Shown: in pieces, positions 33,323 through 42,569 of the stretch
Position numbering within the stretch: position 1 is the stretch's first letter
Layout: the number at the start of each line of letters is the position of its first letter
Source of the DNA: Caballeronia sp. INDeC2
GTDB lineage: Bacteria > Pseudomonadota > Gammaproteobacteria > Burkholderiales > Burkholderiaceae
Length of the DNA: 64,000 bases
Assembly (NCBI RefSeq): GCF_023631325.1
Contig: NZ_JALQDG010000030.1
Coordinates: 248,001 to 312,000, forward strand
Direction of reading: 5' to 3'
Made by a program: the position numbers and the translations under genes
Notes under the pieces: model-generated
Database searches by the model: none
What the model was told of the DNA's origin: nothing
What the model saw: the letters and a program-made list of their open reading frames with translations, nothing else

Positions 33323-36300
33323 GCGACACTCGCGAAGACGACAACGCGCATCGCCACGAAGAAGGCCGCTTCAATCTCTCGGCTTGGGCGCTGCGGCATC
33401 GCGCGCTCGTGGTGTTTCTCATTGCGATGGCGACGATCTTCGGCATCCTCGCCTACGCGCGGCTCGCGCAATCGGAAGATCCGCCCTTCACTTTCCGCGT
33501 GATGGTGATCCGCACGTTCTGGCCCGGCGCGACCGCGCGTCAGGTGCAGGAGGAAGTGACGGACCGCATCGCGCGCAAGCTGCAGGAAACGCCGTACACG
33601 GATTTCATGCGCAGCTATTCGCGCCCCGGCGAATCGCTGATCTTCTTTCAGATGAAGGACTCCGCGCCCGCGAAGGATGTGCCCGAGGAGTGGTATCAGA
33701 TCCGCAAGAAAGTGGGCGATATCGCCGCGACCTTGCCGCCCGGTGCGCAAGGCCCGTTCTTCAACGATGAATTCGGCGACGTCTACACGAACATCTATGC
33801 GCTCGAAGGCGACGGTTTCTCGCCCGCGCAACTACACGATTACGCCGATGCCTTGCGCACCGTTCTCTTGCGCGTGCCGGGCGTCGCGAAGGTCGATTAC
33901 TTCGGCGATCAGGAAGAGCGCATCTATGTCGAGATTCCCAACACGACGCTCACGCGCCTGAACATCTCGCCGCAGCAGATCGCGCAGGCCATCGACGGAC
34001 AGAACGCCGTCTCGAACGCGGGCGTGCTGACGACGCCCAACGACCGCGTGTTCGTGCGCCCGAGCGGGCAATTCACGAGCATGGACGCGCTCGCCGATAC
34101 GTTCATCAACGTGAACGGCCGCTCGTTCCGGCTTGGCGATATCGCGACGATCAAGCGCGGCTATATCGATCCGCCCGCCACGCAGATGCGCTCGGCGGGC
34201 GCGCCCGTGCTCGGCATCGGCATCACCATGCAGCCGGGCGAGGATGTCGTTCGTCTCGGCAAGTCGCTCGACGAAACCATGGTCAAGTTGCGTGCGCAAC
34301 TGCCGGCGGGACTGAAGCTCAACGAAGTGTCCAGCATGCCGCACGCGGTCGCGCATTCCGTCGACGACTTTCTCGAAGCCGTGGCCGAAGCCGTCGTGAT
34401 CGTGCTGATCGTGAGTCTCGTGTCGCTCGGCGTGCGCACGGGCATGGTGGTCGTGATCTCGATTCCGATCGTGCTCGCCGTCACCGCGCTCTTCATGTAT
34501 TTGTTCGACATCGGCCTGCACAAGGTCTCGCTCGGCACGCTGATCCTTGCGCTGGGACTGCTCGTCGACGATGCGATCATCGCCGTCGAGATGATGGCCG
34601 TGAAGCTCGAACAAGGCTGGAACCGCGCGCGCGCCGCCGCGTTCGCCTACACGAGCACCGCGTTCCCGATGCTGACCGGCACGCTCGTCACCGTCGCGGG
34701 CTTTCTGCCGATCGCGCTCGCGAAGTCGAGCACCGGCGAATACACGCGGTCGATCTTCGAAGTGTCGGCGATCGCGCTGATCGCGTCGTGGCTCGCGGCG
34801 GTCGTGCTGATTCCGTTGCTCGGCTACAAGCTCCTGCCCGAGCGGAAGAAAGAAGCGCATCTGCCCGACGATCACGAGCACGATATCTACGACACGAAGT
34901 TCTACGGACGCCTGCGCCGCTGGGTCGGCTGGTGCGTGAAGCGGCGCTTTGTCGTGCTCGCGATCACGGTCGTGCTCTTCGTCATCGCGATGGCGGGCTT
35001 CACGCTCGTGCCGCAACAGTTCTTCCCGAGCTCGGATCGTCCCGAACTGCTCATCGACGTCCGGTTGCAGGAAGGCGCATCGTTCGAAGCGACATTGCGC
35101 GAAGCGAAGCGGCTGGAACAGGCCCTGAAAGGCCGCGATGAAATCGATCATGTCGTGAGCTTCGTCGGCACTGGCGCTCCGCGTTTTTATCTGCCGCTCG
35201 ATCAGCAATTGCCGACGCCGAACTTCGCGCAGTTCGTCGTCACCGCGAAGTCGGTCGAAGCGCGCGAGGCGCTCGCGCGCTGGCTCGATCCGATGTTGCG
35301 CGAGCGCTTCCCTGCAATACGCACGCGTTTGTCGCGTCTGGAAAACGGTCCGCCTGTCGGCTATCCGGTGCAGTTTCGCGTGAGCGGCGACGATATCGGC
35401 ACGGTGCGTCACATCGCCGAGCAGGTTGCCGCCGACATGCGCGCCGATTCGCGCACGAGCAACGTGCAGTTCGACTGGGACGAGCCTTCGGAGCGTTCGG
35501 TGCGCTTCGAGATCGATCAGCAGAAGGCGCGCGATGCGGGCGTGTCGTCGCAAGACGTCGCGAGCTTTCTCGCGATGACGCTGACGGGCACCACGGTCAC
35601 GCAGTATCGCGAGCGCGACAAGCTCATCAGCGTCGATTTGCGAGCGCCGCGCGCCGAGCGCGTCGATCCCGCGCGGCTCGCGACGCTCGCGATGCCGACG
35701 CCGCATGGACCGGTGCCCTTGGGCGCGCTGGGCCGTGTCGTCGATACGCTCGAATACGGCGTGATCTGGGAACGCGACCGCCAGCCGACCATCACGGTGC
35801 AATCGGACGTGAAGGGCGATGCGCAGGGCATCGACGTGACGCAAGCCATCGACAAGAAGCTCGACGAGATTCGCCGTGCGCTGCCGGTCGGCTATCGCAT
35901 CGAGGTGGGCGGCCCGGTCGAGGAAAGCGGCAAGGGTCAGGCATCGATCAACGCGCAGATTCCGGTGATGGTGATCGTCGTGCTGACGCTGCTGATGATC
36001 CAGTTGCAGAGCTTCTCGCGCGTGATGATGGTCGTGCTCACCGCGCCGCTCGGACTGATCGGCGTGGTCGTCACGCTGCTCGCATTCGGCAAGCCGTTCG
36101 GCTTCGTCGCGATGCTCGGCGTGATCGCAATGTTCGGCATCATCATGCGCAACTCGGTGATTCTCGTCGATCAGATCGAGCAGGACATCGCGTCGGGGCA
36201 CAAGCGCTTCGATGCGATCATCGGCGCGACGGTGCGGCGCTTCAGGCCCATCACGCTGACGGCCGCGGCCGCCGTGCTCGCGCTGATTCCGCTTCTGCGC

Positions 36301-36441
36301 AGCAACTTCTTCGGCCCGATGGCGACCGCGCTGATGGGCGGCATCACGAGCGCGACCGTGCTCACTCTCTTCTATCTGCCCGCGCTCTATGCCGCGTGGT
36401 TTCGCGTGAAGCTCGACGAACGCGAAGGAGCATCGTCATGA
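33319..36441 (+). CDS. RND efflux pump permease (AcrB/HAE1-like family)
   Basis: A 1,040-aa trimeric inner-membrane proton antiporter. It shows the duplicated 1+5 helix layout: TM1 in LVVFLIAMATIFGILAYA, TM4 in LGTLILALGLLVDDAIIAVE with the proton-relay acid pair, TM7 near VVLAITVVLFVIAMAGF, and TM10-11 near FVAMLGVIAMFGIIMRNSVI. Two large periplasmic loops of about 300 residues lie between. It is slightly divergent from AcrB and resembles the MexK/TriC or VmeB-type pumps with an N-terminal polar extension. Substrates are unknown. Four-base overlaps with the flanking genes indicate tight coupling. Confidence 0.92.
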   Translation: MSDTREDDNAHRHEEGRFNLSAWALRHRALVVFLIAMATIFGILAYARLAQSEDPPFTFRVMVIRTFWPGATARQVQEEVTDRIARKLQETPYTDFMRSYSRPGESLIFFQMKDSAPAKDVPEEWYQIRKKVGDIAATLPPGAQGPFFNDEFGDVYTNIYALEGDGFSPAQLHDYADALRTVLLRVPGVAKVDYFGDQEERIYVEIPNTTLTRLNISPQQIAQAIDGQNAVSNAGVLTTPNDRVFVRPSGQFTSMDALADTFINVNGRSFRLGDIATIKRGYIDPPATQMRSAGAPVLGIGITMQPGEDVVRLGKSLDETMVKLRAQLPAGLKLNEVSSMPHAVAHSVDDFLEAVAEAVVIVLIVSLVSLGVRTGMVVVISIPIVLAVTALFMYLFDIGLHKVSLGTLILALGLLVDDAIIAVEMMAVKLEQGWNRARAAAFAYTSTAFPMLTGTLVTVAGFLPIALAKSSTGEYTRSIFEVSAIALIASWLAAVVLIPLLGYKLLPERKKEAHLPDDHEHDIYDTKFYGRLRRWVGWCVKRRFVVLAITVVLFVIAMAGFTLVPQQFFPSSDRPELLIDVRLQEGASFEATLREAKRLEQALKGRDEIDHVVSFVGTGAPRFYLPLDQQLPTPNFAQFVVTAKSVEAREALARWLDPMLRERFPAIRTRLSRLENGPPVGYPVQFRVSGDDIGTVRHIAEQVAADMRADSRTSNVQFDWDEPSERSVRFEIDQQKARDAGVSSQDVASFLAMTLTGTTVTQYRERDKLISVDLRAPRAERVDPARLATLAMPTPHGPVPLGALGRVVDTLEYGVIWERDRQPTITVQSDVKGDAQGIDVTQAIDKKLDEIRRALPVGYRIEVGGPVEESGKGQASINAQIPVMVIVVLTLLMIQLQSFSRVMMVVLTAPLGLIGVVVTLLAFGKPFGFVAMLGVIAMFGIIMRNSVILVDQIEQDIASGHKRFDAIIGATVRRFRPITLTAAAAVLALIPLLRSNFFGPMATALMGGITSATVLTLFYLPALYAAWFRVKLDEREGASS

Positions 36442-37901
36442 ATCGCCGGCTTTTGATGATCGCGGCGTGCGTCGCGCTCGGCGCATGCGCGTTGGGCCCC
36501 GATGGCAAGCCGCCCGCGGTGCCGCAGCCCGCGCATTACGGCGCACAACCGCAAGCGGAAGCGAGCGTCACGGCCGAAGGCGCGTCGCAGCGCTTCGTCA
36601 CGGGCGCGGCTCCAGTGCCCGCGTGGTGGAAGCTGTATCGATCGGATGCGTTGAATGCGCTCGTCGACGAAGGCTTGCGCGCGAGCCCGAATCTCGCGGC
36701 GGCGGACAAGAGTCTCGTTGCCGCGCGCGAACAGTTGCGGGCGCAAGTCGGTTCGTCGCTCTTGCCGCAGATCGACGCGGGCGCACAAGCGACGCGGCAA
36801 CGCGGCTTCGGCATTCCCGAGGCCGGGCCGCCTACCGTGCTCTACAACCTTTTCGTCGGGCAGATTCAGGCGCAATACACGTTCGATATTTTCGGCGCGG
36901 CGCGTTTCGCGAATGCGGCGCTTGCCGCGCAAGTCGATCAGCAGGCCTTTCAGCTCGACGCCGCGCGGCGCGCACTCGCGGCCAACATCGTGACGGGCGC
37001 GATCGGCGCGGCGGCATTGCACGCGCAGATCGACGTGACCGAACGCCTCGTCGCGCTCGCCAACGACGATGCGCACGATGCGCAACGCCGCTATGCGCTC
37101 GGCTCCGCATCGCGCGCCGACATGCTCACTGCACAGCAGAACGCCGCGTCGCTCGCAGCGCAATTGCCGGGCTTGCGCGCGCAATGGCTCGCGACGCGCC
37201 ATGCTCTCGCGGTGCTGCTCGGACGCACGCCCGATCAGGCGCCCGACGATCTCGATCTCGCGAGCCTCGCTGTGCCGTCGGATGTGCCGGTCGTGCTGCC
37301 ATCGGCGTTGTTGCAGACACGTCCGGACATTCAGGCCGCCGATGCCGCATTGAAGGCGGCCGCCGCGCAAGTCGGCGTCGCGACCGCGCAGTTGTTTCCG
37401 AGCCTGTCGCTGTCCGCTTCGATGGGCAAAGGCGGCTTCGACTGGCCGACCGCGCTGTCAGGCGCGGGCGCGTTGTGGAGCGTGGGCGCATCGCTGTCGC
37501 AGCCCATCTTTCATGGCGGCGCGTTGCTCGCGCAGCGCCGCGCGGCCATCGCCACGTACGACGCCGCCGTCGCGCAGTACAAGCAGACCGTGCTCTCGGC
37601 GTTTCAGAATGTCGCGAACACGCTGGCGTCGCTCGAAACCGACAGCGAAGCGCTCGCCTTCGCCGACAGCGCCAGCAACGCCGCACGCGATGCATCGGCG
37701 GATGCGGCGGCGCGCGTGCGGCTCGGCGCGATCCCGCCGCGCGCCGCGCGCGGCAGCGAGCAGCAATATCTCAACGCGCGGCTTTCGACGATCCGCGCGA
37801 GCAGCGCGCGCTTGAGCGACACTGCCGCGCTCTTTCAGGCGATGGGTTCGCCTAACGCGTCGGGTTCGAGCGTCGCGCAAACACAGGACGATCACCACTG
37901 A
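36438..37901 (+). CDS. RND outer-membrane channel lipoprotein, NodT/OprM family
   Basis: 487-aa TolC-like channel. A signal peptide with lipobox VALGAC is followed by the OEP repeats: VPAWWKLYRSDALNALVDEG and LLQTRPDIQAADAALKAAAA are the characteristic segments of each half. ATG 36438 overlaps the permease stop. It completes the tripartite pump. Its final codons overlap a TonB-receptor scrap on the other strand, so the DNA immediately beyond the operon has been rearranged. Confidence 0.9.
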   Translation: MNRRLLMIAACVALGACALGPDGKPPAVPQPAHYGAQPQAEASVTAEGASQRFVTGAAPVPAWWKLYRSDALNALVDEGLRASPNLAAADKSLVAAREQLRAQVGSSLLPQIDAGAQATRQRGFGIPEAGPPTVLYNLFVGQIQAQYTFDIFGAARFANAALAAQVDQQAFQLDAARRALAANIVTGAIGAAALHAQIDVTERLVALANDDAHDAQRRYALGSASRADMLTAQQNAASLAAQLPGLRAQWLATRHALAVLLGRTPDQAPDDLDLASLAVPSDVPVVLPSALLQTRPDIQAADAALKAAAAQVGVATAQLFPSLSLSASMGKGGFDWPTALSGAGALWSVGASLSQPIFHGGALLAQRRAAIATYDAAVAQYKQTVLSAFQNVANTLASLETDSEALAFADSASNAARDASADAAARVRLGAIPPRAARGSEQQYLNARLSTIRASSARLSDTAALFQAMGSPNASGSSVAQTQDDHH

Positions 37902-38002
37902 TACGTCGCGCGCCCGATCACGCTGCGGCGCAAGCCATAACTGCAATACGTCTCGCTCCGGCAATTCACGCAGATGCGGTCGAACAGGTTCTGCGCGTTG
38001 AC
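37892..38002 (-). pseudogene. TonB-dependent siderophore receptor, C-terminal scrap
   Basis: On the minus strand the last 36 codons read VNAQNLFDRICVNCRSETYC then SYGLRRSVIGRATYQW and TGA (37894-37892). The NLFD turn, the two-Cys segment and the closing aromatic strand are those of siderophore receptors. Everything upstream of this is gone and is replaced by AraC-regulator sequence in the opposite orientation. Only the final beta strands survive. Confidence 0.7.
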
Positions 38003-38004
38003 CG

Positions 38005-38465
38005 GTCTATCTCCAACCCGACGCCGCGCCGTGGCTGTGGCCGTCGTGCCGTGTGATCTTCATCACGTCGCTCATGCACGAACTGATCGCGGCGCTGACA
38101 GCGGCGGCGCGCATGTCGCCACGCTCCTGCTTGCGTTATTACGCGGCGCGGAATCAACGACGCAGGGCGGCCCGCCGTTGCCGAGCGATCGCCGCCTGCG
38201 CGCGATCTGCAGCCGCTTGCTCGCGGAACCCGGCAACGACGACACGCTCGACGAATGGAGCAACACGGTGGGCGCGAGCGCGCGCACGCTCGCGCGTCTC
38301 TTCAGACAGGAAACGGGATTGACCTTCGGCCGGTGGCGTCAGCAACTGCGGCTCGTCGGGGCGATGGCGCGGCTCGCGCTCGGCTATCAGAGCAGCGGCA
38401 GCTTCATTGCGATGTTCAGACGCTCAATCGGGGAGACGCCGCAGCGTTTGCTCAGGCGCAGTTGA
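38005..38465 (+). pseudogene. AraC-family regulator, truncated, frameshifted and internally deleted
   Basis: From 38005 the plus strand reads VYLQPDAAPWLWPSCRVIF then ITSLMHELIAALTA. This is the end of the cupin half of a Burkholderia-type AraC regulator. The frame then changes, and the DNA-binding half follows as LDEWSNTVGASARTLARLF and RQETGLTFGRWRQQLRL. Between RLA and LGYQSSGSF about ten residues of the second HTH are missing. The N-terminal 100 or so residues are absent. The 3' end overlaps the ClC gene. Confidence 0.7.
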
Positions 38466-39719
38466 CGGCCCTTCGACGCGAGCCTGCGCGAGCGCGCGGT
38501 AGGCGAGCGTCGCGCCGGTCATCGCGAGCGCGGTGGGAATCAGGAAGTCGTGATTGAAGCGCGTGAACTCGATCATCAGCACGAGCGCGGTCAAGGGCAT
38601 CTGGATCGACGCGCCGAGGAACGCGGTCGCGCCGACGAGCGCGAATGCGCCGGGCGGCGTACCGGGCCAGAAACCGTTCCATACGCTGCCGAGCACGACG
38701 CCGAGCAATGCGCCGTTCGCCAAGCCCGGCGTGAGCAGACCGCCTTGCGCGCCGGCGCGCAGCGAGCTCACTTCGATCGTCACCTTGAGCACCAGCAGCA
38801 CGCCGGCGAGCGCGAAGCTGAGGGAATCGTCGAATGAAAGACCGGCGGGGCCTTTGCCGTTGCCCGCGAGTTGCGGGAAATAGATGACGAGTACGCCGAT
38901 CGTCGCGAAGTTCAGAATCGACAGCAACGGCAGCATGCGCCCGCGCGGCGCGTTCTTGCGCGCGGCGCTCGTGAGCTTCACGAAGAGCCGCGCGGCCGCG
39001 CCGAAGACCGGCCCCATGACGATGGCCCACACGATGAGCTGCGCGTCGAGCGTGAAGGCGGGCAGGCGGTACTGATGCCCGTCGCCGAGGCCGATCCATG
39101 CGATGCTCGCGCCGATCGCCGACGTGGCGAACGCCGCCGCGATGATCGTTCCGTCGAACGTGCCGAGCAGCACTTCGAGCACGAAGACCGCGCCACCGAG
39201 CGGCACGTTGTAGACGGCGGCGAGTCCCGCGCCCGCGCCGCAAGCGACCATGATGCGCGACTGCCCCGGCGTGAGACCTGCATAGTGCGCGAGCCAGCCC
39301 GCCCATAGCGCACCGATCTCGCGCGGCGCGACTTCGCGTCCGAGCGGCGAGCCCATCGCCACGGTGACGATCTGCAGGAGCGCATGCGCGATGGTGCTGC
39401 CGGGCGGCATGCGCGGATCGTCGGCATCGATCGCCTGGCGGATGCTGACGAGCGCTTTGCCGAAGCGATGCACGCACCACCAGCCGACGCCCGCAATCGC
39501 GCCGCACAGTGTCAGCACGATGAAGCGGCGCGTAGCCGATGCCGCCGAGATGCCGATGAGAAAGCTCTCGCCGCCGGTCAGTTCATCGAGGCTGTAGCCG
39601 AACGCCACGTGCTGGATCGCGTGAAGCATGAGCGCCAGCGACATGCCGCCGAGCCCCGCGCCCAGACCCACCAGCGCGGTGACGAGGATGAGCTTCACGG
39701 CTGTTGTCGATGACGGCAT
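38424..39719 (-). CDS. ClC-family chloride channel / H+ antiporter
   Basis: 431-aa inner-membrane protein with about 10-12 helices. It keeps the ClC pore region GSPLGREVAPREIGALWAG (GREGP-like), the N-end helix CGAGAGLAAVYNVPLGGAVF, and a selectivity segment near GAFALVGATAFLGASIQMPL. ATG 39719 has GAGGTGAG just upstream and opens MPSSTTAVKLIL; the longer frame upstream lacks a site. Bacterial members exchange chloride for protons or carry fluoride. Fluoride-specific members have different motifs, so chloride is more likely. The 3' end overlaps the AraC remnant by 42 bp. Confidence 0.88.
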   Translation of the reverse strand: MPSSTTAVKLILVTALVGLGAGLGGMSLALMLHAIQHVAFGYSLDELTGGESFLIGISAASATRRFIVLTLCGAIAGVGWWCVHRFGKALVSIRQAIDADDPRMPPGSTIAHALLQIVTVAMGSPLGREVAPREIGALWAGWLAHYAGLTPGQSRIMVACGAGAGLAAVYNVPLGGAVFVLEVLLGTFDGTIIAAAFATSAIGASIAWIGLGDGHQYRLPAFTLDAQLIVWAIVMGPVFGAAARLFVKLTSAARKNAPRGRMLPLLSILNFATIGVLVIYFPQLAGNGKGPAGLSFDDSLSFALAGVLLVLKVTIEVSSLRAGAQGGLLTPGLANGALLGVVLGSVWNGFWPGTPPGAFALVGATAFLGASIQMPLTALVLMIEFTRFNHDFLIPTALAMTGATLAYRALAQARVEGPSTAPEQTLRRLPD

Positions 39720-39825
39720 CGCGCTCACCTCGAGATAAAGGCACAGCGTAGCGCGGCCCGGCGGCGCGCTTCTTCGCGGGATGCATCGAATTATAGATAC
39801 GCACGGGCTTGATTCGATGCCCGCG

Positions 39826-40827
39826 TCAGTTCTTCTCCGCGACCACCTGATCGAACGTGCCGCCATCGGCGAAATGCGTCTGCTGCGCCTTTTGCCAGCT
39901 ACCGAACATCTGTTCGACGGTGAACGTCTTCAACGGCCTGAACTCGCTCGCATGCTTCGCGAGCACGTCCGCGTTGCGGGGCCGCAAATGATGCTGCGCA
40001 ATGATCTCCTGCCCCGCGGGCGTGTACAGGAAGTCGAGATACGCCTGCGCTTCCTTGCGCGTGCCGCGCTTGTCCACCACCTTGTCGACGATCGATACCG
40101 GCGGCTCCGCGAGCAGACTCACAGACGGATACACCGCCTCGAAATCCTTCGCGCCCGGCCCCGCGCTCATCAGGCCGACTTCGTTCTCGAACGTGACGAG
40201 CACATCGCCGATGCCGCGCTGCGTGAACGTGGTCGTCGCGCCGCGGCCGCCCGTATCGAGCACGGGCACGTTCCTGAAGACGGCCTTCTCGAAGTCCTGC
40301 GCCTGCGCGTCGGATGCGCCCTGCTGCTTCTTGTAGCCCCACGCCGCGAGATACGCATAGCGCCCGTTGCCCGACGTCTTCGGATTCGCAATCACCGCCT
40401 GCACGCCGGGCCGCGCGAGATCGCTCCAGTCCTTTATGTTCTTCGGATTGCCCTTGTGGACGAGAAAGACCATCGTCGTCGTGTAAGGCGCGCTGGCGTC
40501 GGGCAGACGGCTGCGCCAGTTGGCGGGCACGAGCTGACCGCGTTCTGCAAGCAGGTCGATATCGTTGGGCTGATTCATCGTCACGACATCGGCCTGCAGC
40601 CCTTGCGTCACCGACAACGCCTGCGCGCTCGATGCACCGTGCGACTGCCGCACCGACACCGTCTCGCCCGTCTTCTTCTTGTAGTCCGCGACGAAGGCCG
40701 CGTCGATGTCCTTGTAGAGCTCGCGCGTCACGTCGTAGGACACGTTGAGCAGCGTCGTCTCCGCGTGCGCGACGCTTGCCGCGATACCGAGTGCAACGCC
40801 GACGACCAGCTTGTTATGGACCGCCAT
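39826..40827 (-). CDS. Sulfate ABC transporter periplasmic binding protein
   Basis: 333 aa. The signal peptide (VGVALGIAASVAHA) precedes ETTLLNVSYDVTRELYKDID, the strongly conserved start of Sbp/CysP proteins. Other family segments are QSHGASSAQALSV, ADVVTMNQPNDID and ANPKTSGNGRYAYL, whose serines and backbone amides hold sulfate. ATG 40827 has GGAG 6 bases upstream. The permease and ATPase genes (cysTWA) are not beside it, so it must feed a transporter encoded elsewhere. It lies close to an APS-reductase-like cluster, which fits a sulfur theme. Confidence 0.9.
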   Translation of the reverse strand: MAVHNKLVVGVALGIAASVAHAETTLLNVSYDVTRELYKDIDAAFVADYKKKTGETVSVRQSHGASSAQALSVTQGLQADVVTMNQPNDIDLLAERGQLVPANWRSRLPDASAPYTTTMVFLVHKGNPKNIKDWSDLARPGVQAVIANPKTSGNGRYAYLAAWGYKKQQGASDAQAQDFEKAVFRNVPVLDTGGRGATTTFTQRGIGDVLVTFENEVGLMSAGPGAKDFEAVYPSVSLLAEPPVSIVDKVVDKRGTRKEAQAYLDFLYTPAGQEIIAQHHLRPRNADVLAKHASEFRPLKTFTVEQMFGSWQKAQQTHFADGGTFDQVVAEKN

Positions 40828-40863
40828 TTTTTCTCCAGAGACAGGGTTCGAATTTCACCAACG

Positions 40864-40887
40864 AACAAAGGCCGCCCGAAGGCGGCC
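40864..40887 (-). terminator. Intrinsic terminator, minus strand
   Basis: GGCCGCC (40870-40876) pairs with GGCGGCC (40881-40887) across a CGAA tetraloop. Read leftward it is followed by TTTGTT. It ends the alpha/beta hydrolase transcript before the sulfate-binding gene. Confidence 0.75.
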
Positions 40888-40918
40888 ATGTATCCTACAC
40901 ACATCCTTGCTGCGGGTA

Positions 40919-41542
40919 TCAGCCGTACGCGCGCGCTTCCTCTTCTTCGTATTCGGGCGCGGCACGGCGCGCGAGCGTTTCGACGAAATGCTTCGCGAGC
41001 GGCCACGGACCGAATCCCGCCGATGTATTGATATGCCCCGCGTCGCCCAGATTCACGAACGCGCTGTTCCAGCGCTGCGCGAGCGTGCGCGCGTCGTCGA
41101 GCGGCATCCACGGATCGGTTTGGCTGCCGACGACGAGCGAAAGCGTATCGAGGCGACGCGCGGTGAATGCGCCCGCGAAACGGAACTTCGCCGGACTCGC
41201 GGGCGCGACGAACAACACGCCCTTCACATGTGCGGCATGCGCATGGAACGCGCCCGCGGGCGACAGCGCATGCGCCGTCGCGAGACATCCGAAGCTATGC
41301 GCCGCGATGACGACAGGACCGTCGATGCTCGCGAGCACGTCGCGAACCGCATCGCTCCAGATGGCGAGATTCGGCGTATCCCAGTCGCGCTGCTCGACGC
41401 GCCGCGCGCCGGGCGTTTCGCGTTCGAGCCAGCTCTGCCAGTGCGCGTCCTCGCTGCCGTGCAGTCCGGGCACCGTCACGAGCGTGACCAGCGACGACGA
41501 AAAGCCCGACCTTCCTGCGTCCCGCGCGTTGCGCTCATTCAT
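40919..41542 (-). CDS. Alpha/beta hydrolase, RBBP9/YdeN family
   Basis: 207-aa serine hydrolase. The triad is visible as Ser in VIAAHSFGCLA, Asp in VGSQTDPWMP and His in GDAGHINTSAG, the last being typical of the RBBP9 family. An oxyanion strand, TVPGLHGSEDAHWQSWLE, opens the fold. Natural substrates of bacterial members are poorly known. A terminator follows. It is divergent from the GntR regulator over about 155 bp. Confidence 0.88.
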   Translation of the reverse strand: MNERNARDAGRSGFSSSLVTLVTVPGLHGSEDAHWQSWLERETPGARRVEQRDWDTPNLAIWSDAVRDVLASIDGPVVIAAHSFGCLATAHALSPAGAFHAHAAHVKGVLFVAPASPAKFRFAGAFTARRLDTLSLVVGSQTDPWMPLDDARTLAQRWNSAFVNLGDAGHINTSAGFGPWPLAKHFVETLARRAAPEYEEEEARAYG

Positions 41543-41696
41543 CTTCGATCCTCGCTCGACTCGAACTCGTCAGGCTCCATTCTCGGGCAGCGCACGGATG
41601 CCGCTAACCAATATTTCGTCATTTGTTTATGGGGTGGCGCGGGGGCGCGCCGCTATAATCGCAACTCGCAGCGACCGCCTCTTGCCCTTCCATCTC

Positions 41697-42503
41697 ATGT
41701 CCACCCGACGCCCGTCCATCTCGCCCGATTCACACGTTCCGCTCTACACGCAGATCAAGGACGTGTTGCGCACCGGTATTCTGGACGGCCGGTACCCGCC
41801 GATGAGCCGCATGCCCTCGGAAAGCGAGCTGATGGCGATGTTCGACGTGAGCCGCATCACGATCCGTCAGGCGCTCGGCGATCTGCAAAAGGAAGGGCTG
41901 ATCTTCAAGGTGCACGGCAAAGGCTCGTTCGTATCGCAGCCGAAGACGTTTCAGAACGTGACGTCGTTGCAGGGTTTCGCGGAGGCGATGTCGGAGAGCG
42001 GACACGAGATCATCAACCGCGTCGTGCAATCGCGCCTCGTGCCCGCGCCCGCGGAAGTCGCGGCGCGACTCGGTCTCGACGAAGGCAGCAACGTCGCGGA
42101 GATTCATCGCGTGCGTCTGCTCAATCGCTCGCCCGTTTCGTACGAAGTGACGTATCTGCCCGAAGCCATCGGGAAACGTCTGAAACGCGCGGAACTCGCC
42201 ACGCGCGACATCTTCCTCATGCTGGAAAACGACTGCGCCGTGCCGCTCGGACACGCGGATCTCGCGATCGACGCTATCGCGGCCACGCCCGATATCGCCG
42301 ATGCGCTCGATGTGAAGAAAGGCGCGCCGCTCCTGCGCATCGAGCGCCTCACGCACGATGCCGGGGGCAAGCCCATCGACTTCGAGTATCTGTATTTTCG
42401 CGGCGATACGTTTCAGTACCGGCTGCGCATCGATCGCGAACGATCGGCAGCAAGCGTGCCGCGCGTTATTCGAAGCAGGCACAAGCAAAGCAAAAACAAT
42501 TGA
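41697..42503 (+). CDS. GntR-family regulator, HutC subfamily (UTRA domain)
   Basis: 268 aa. Winged HTH at about residues 15-80 (VPLYTQIKDVLRTGILDGRY, MFDVSRITIRQALGDLQKEG) and a UTRA ligand domain at 95-240 (SYEVTYLPEAIGKRLKRAE). ATG 41697 is used; the long upstream open frame is a shadow. A clear -10 element, TATAAT, lies at 41654-41659. It stands directly ahead of the flavoprotein operon with a 66-bp gap and is the likely local regulator, perhaps sensing a sulfur compound or its product. Confidence 0.85.
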   Translation: MSTRRPSISPDSHVPLYTQIKDVLRTGILDGRYPPMSRMPSESELMAMFDVSRITIRQALGDLQKEGLIFKVHGKGSFVSQPKTFQNVTSLQGFAEAMSESGHEIINRVVQSRLVPAPAEVAARLGLDEGSNVAEIHRVRLLNRSPVSYEVTYLPEAIGKRLKRAELATRDIFLMLENDCAVPLGHADLAIDAIAATPDIADALDVKKGAPLLRIERLTHDAGGKPIDFEYLYFRGDTFQYRLRIDRERSAASVPRVIRSRHKQSKNN

Positions 42504-42569
42504 TTCCCACGCGGTGCGCGTGCTCCTAGAATCTGATCCTAACTTGTCATAACAAGTAGCAATCAGATC

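Noticed and set aside
33832..36201. 789-aa minus-strand frame opposite the RND permease
   Set aside because: Extreme His/Arg/Asp content and no domain; it mirrors the third-position GC bias of the permease gene.
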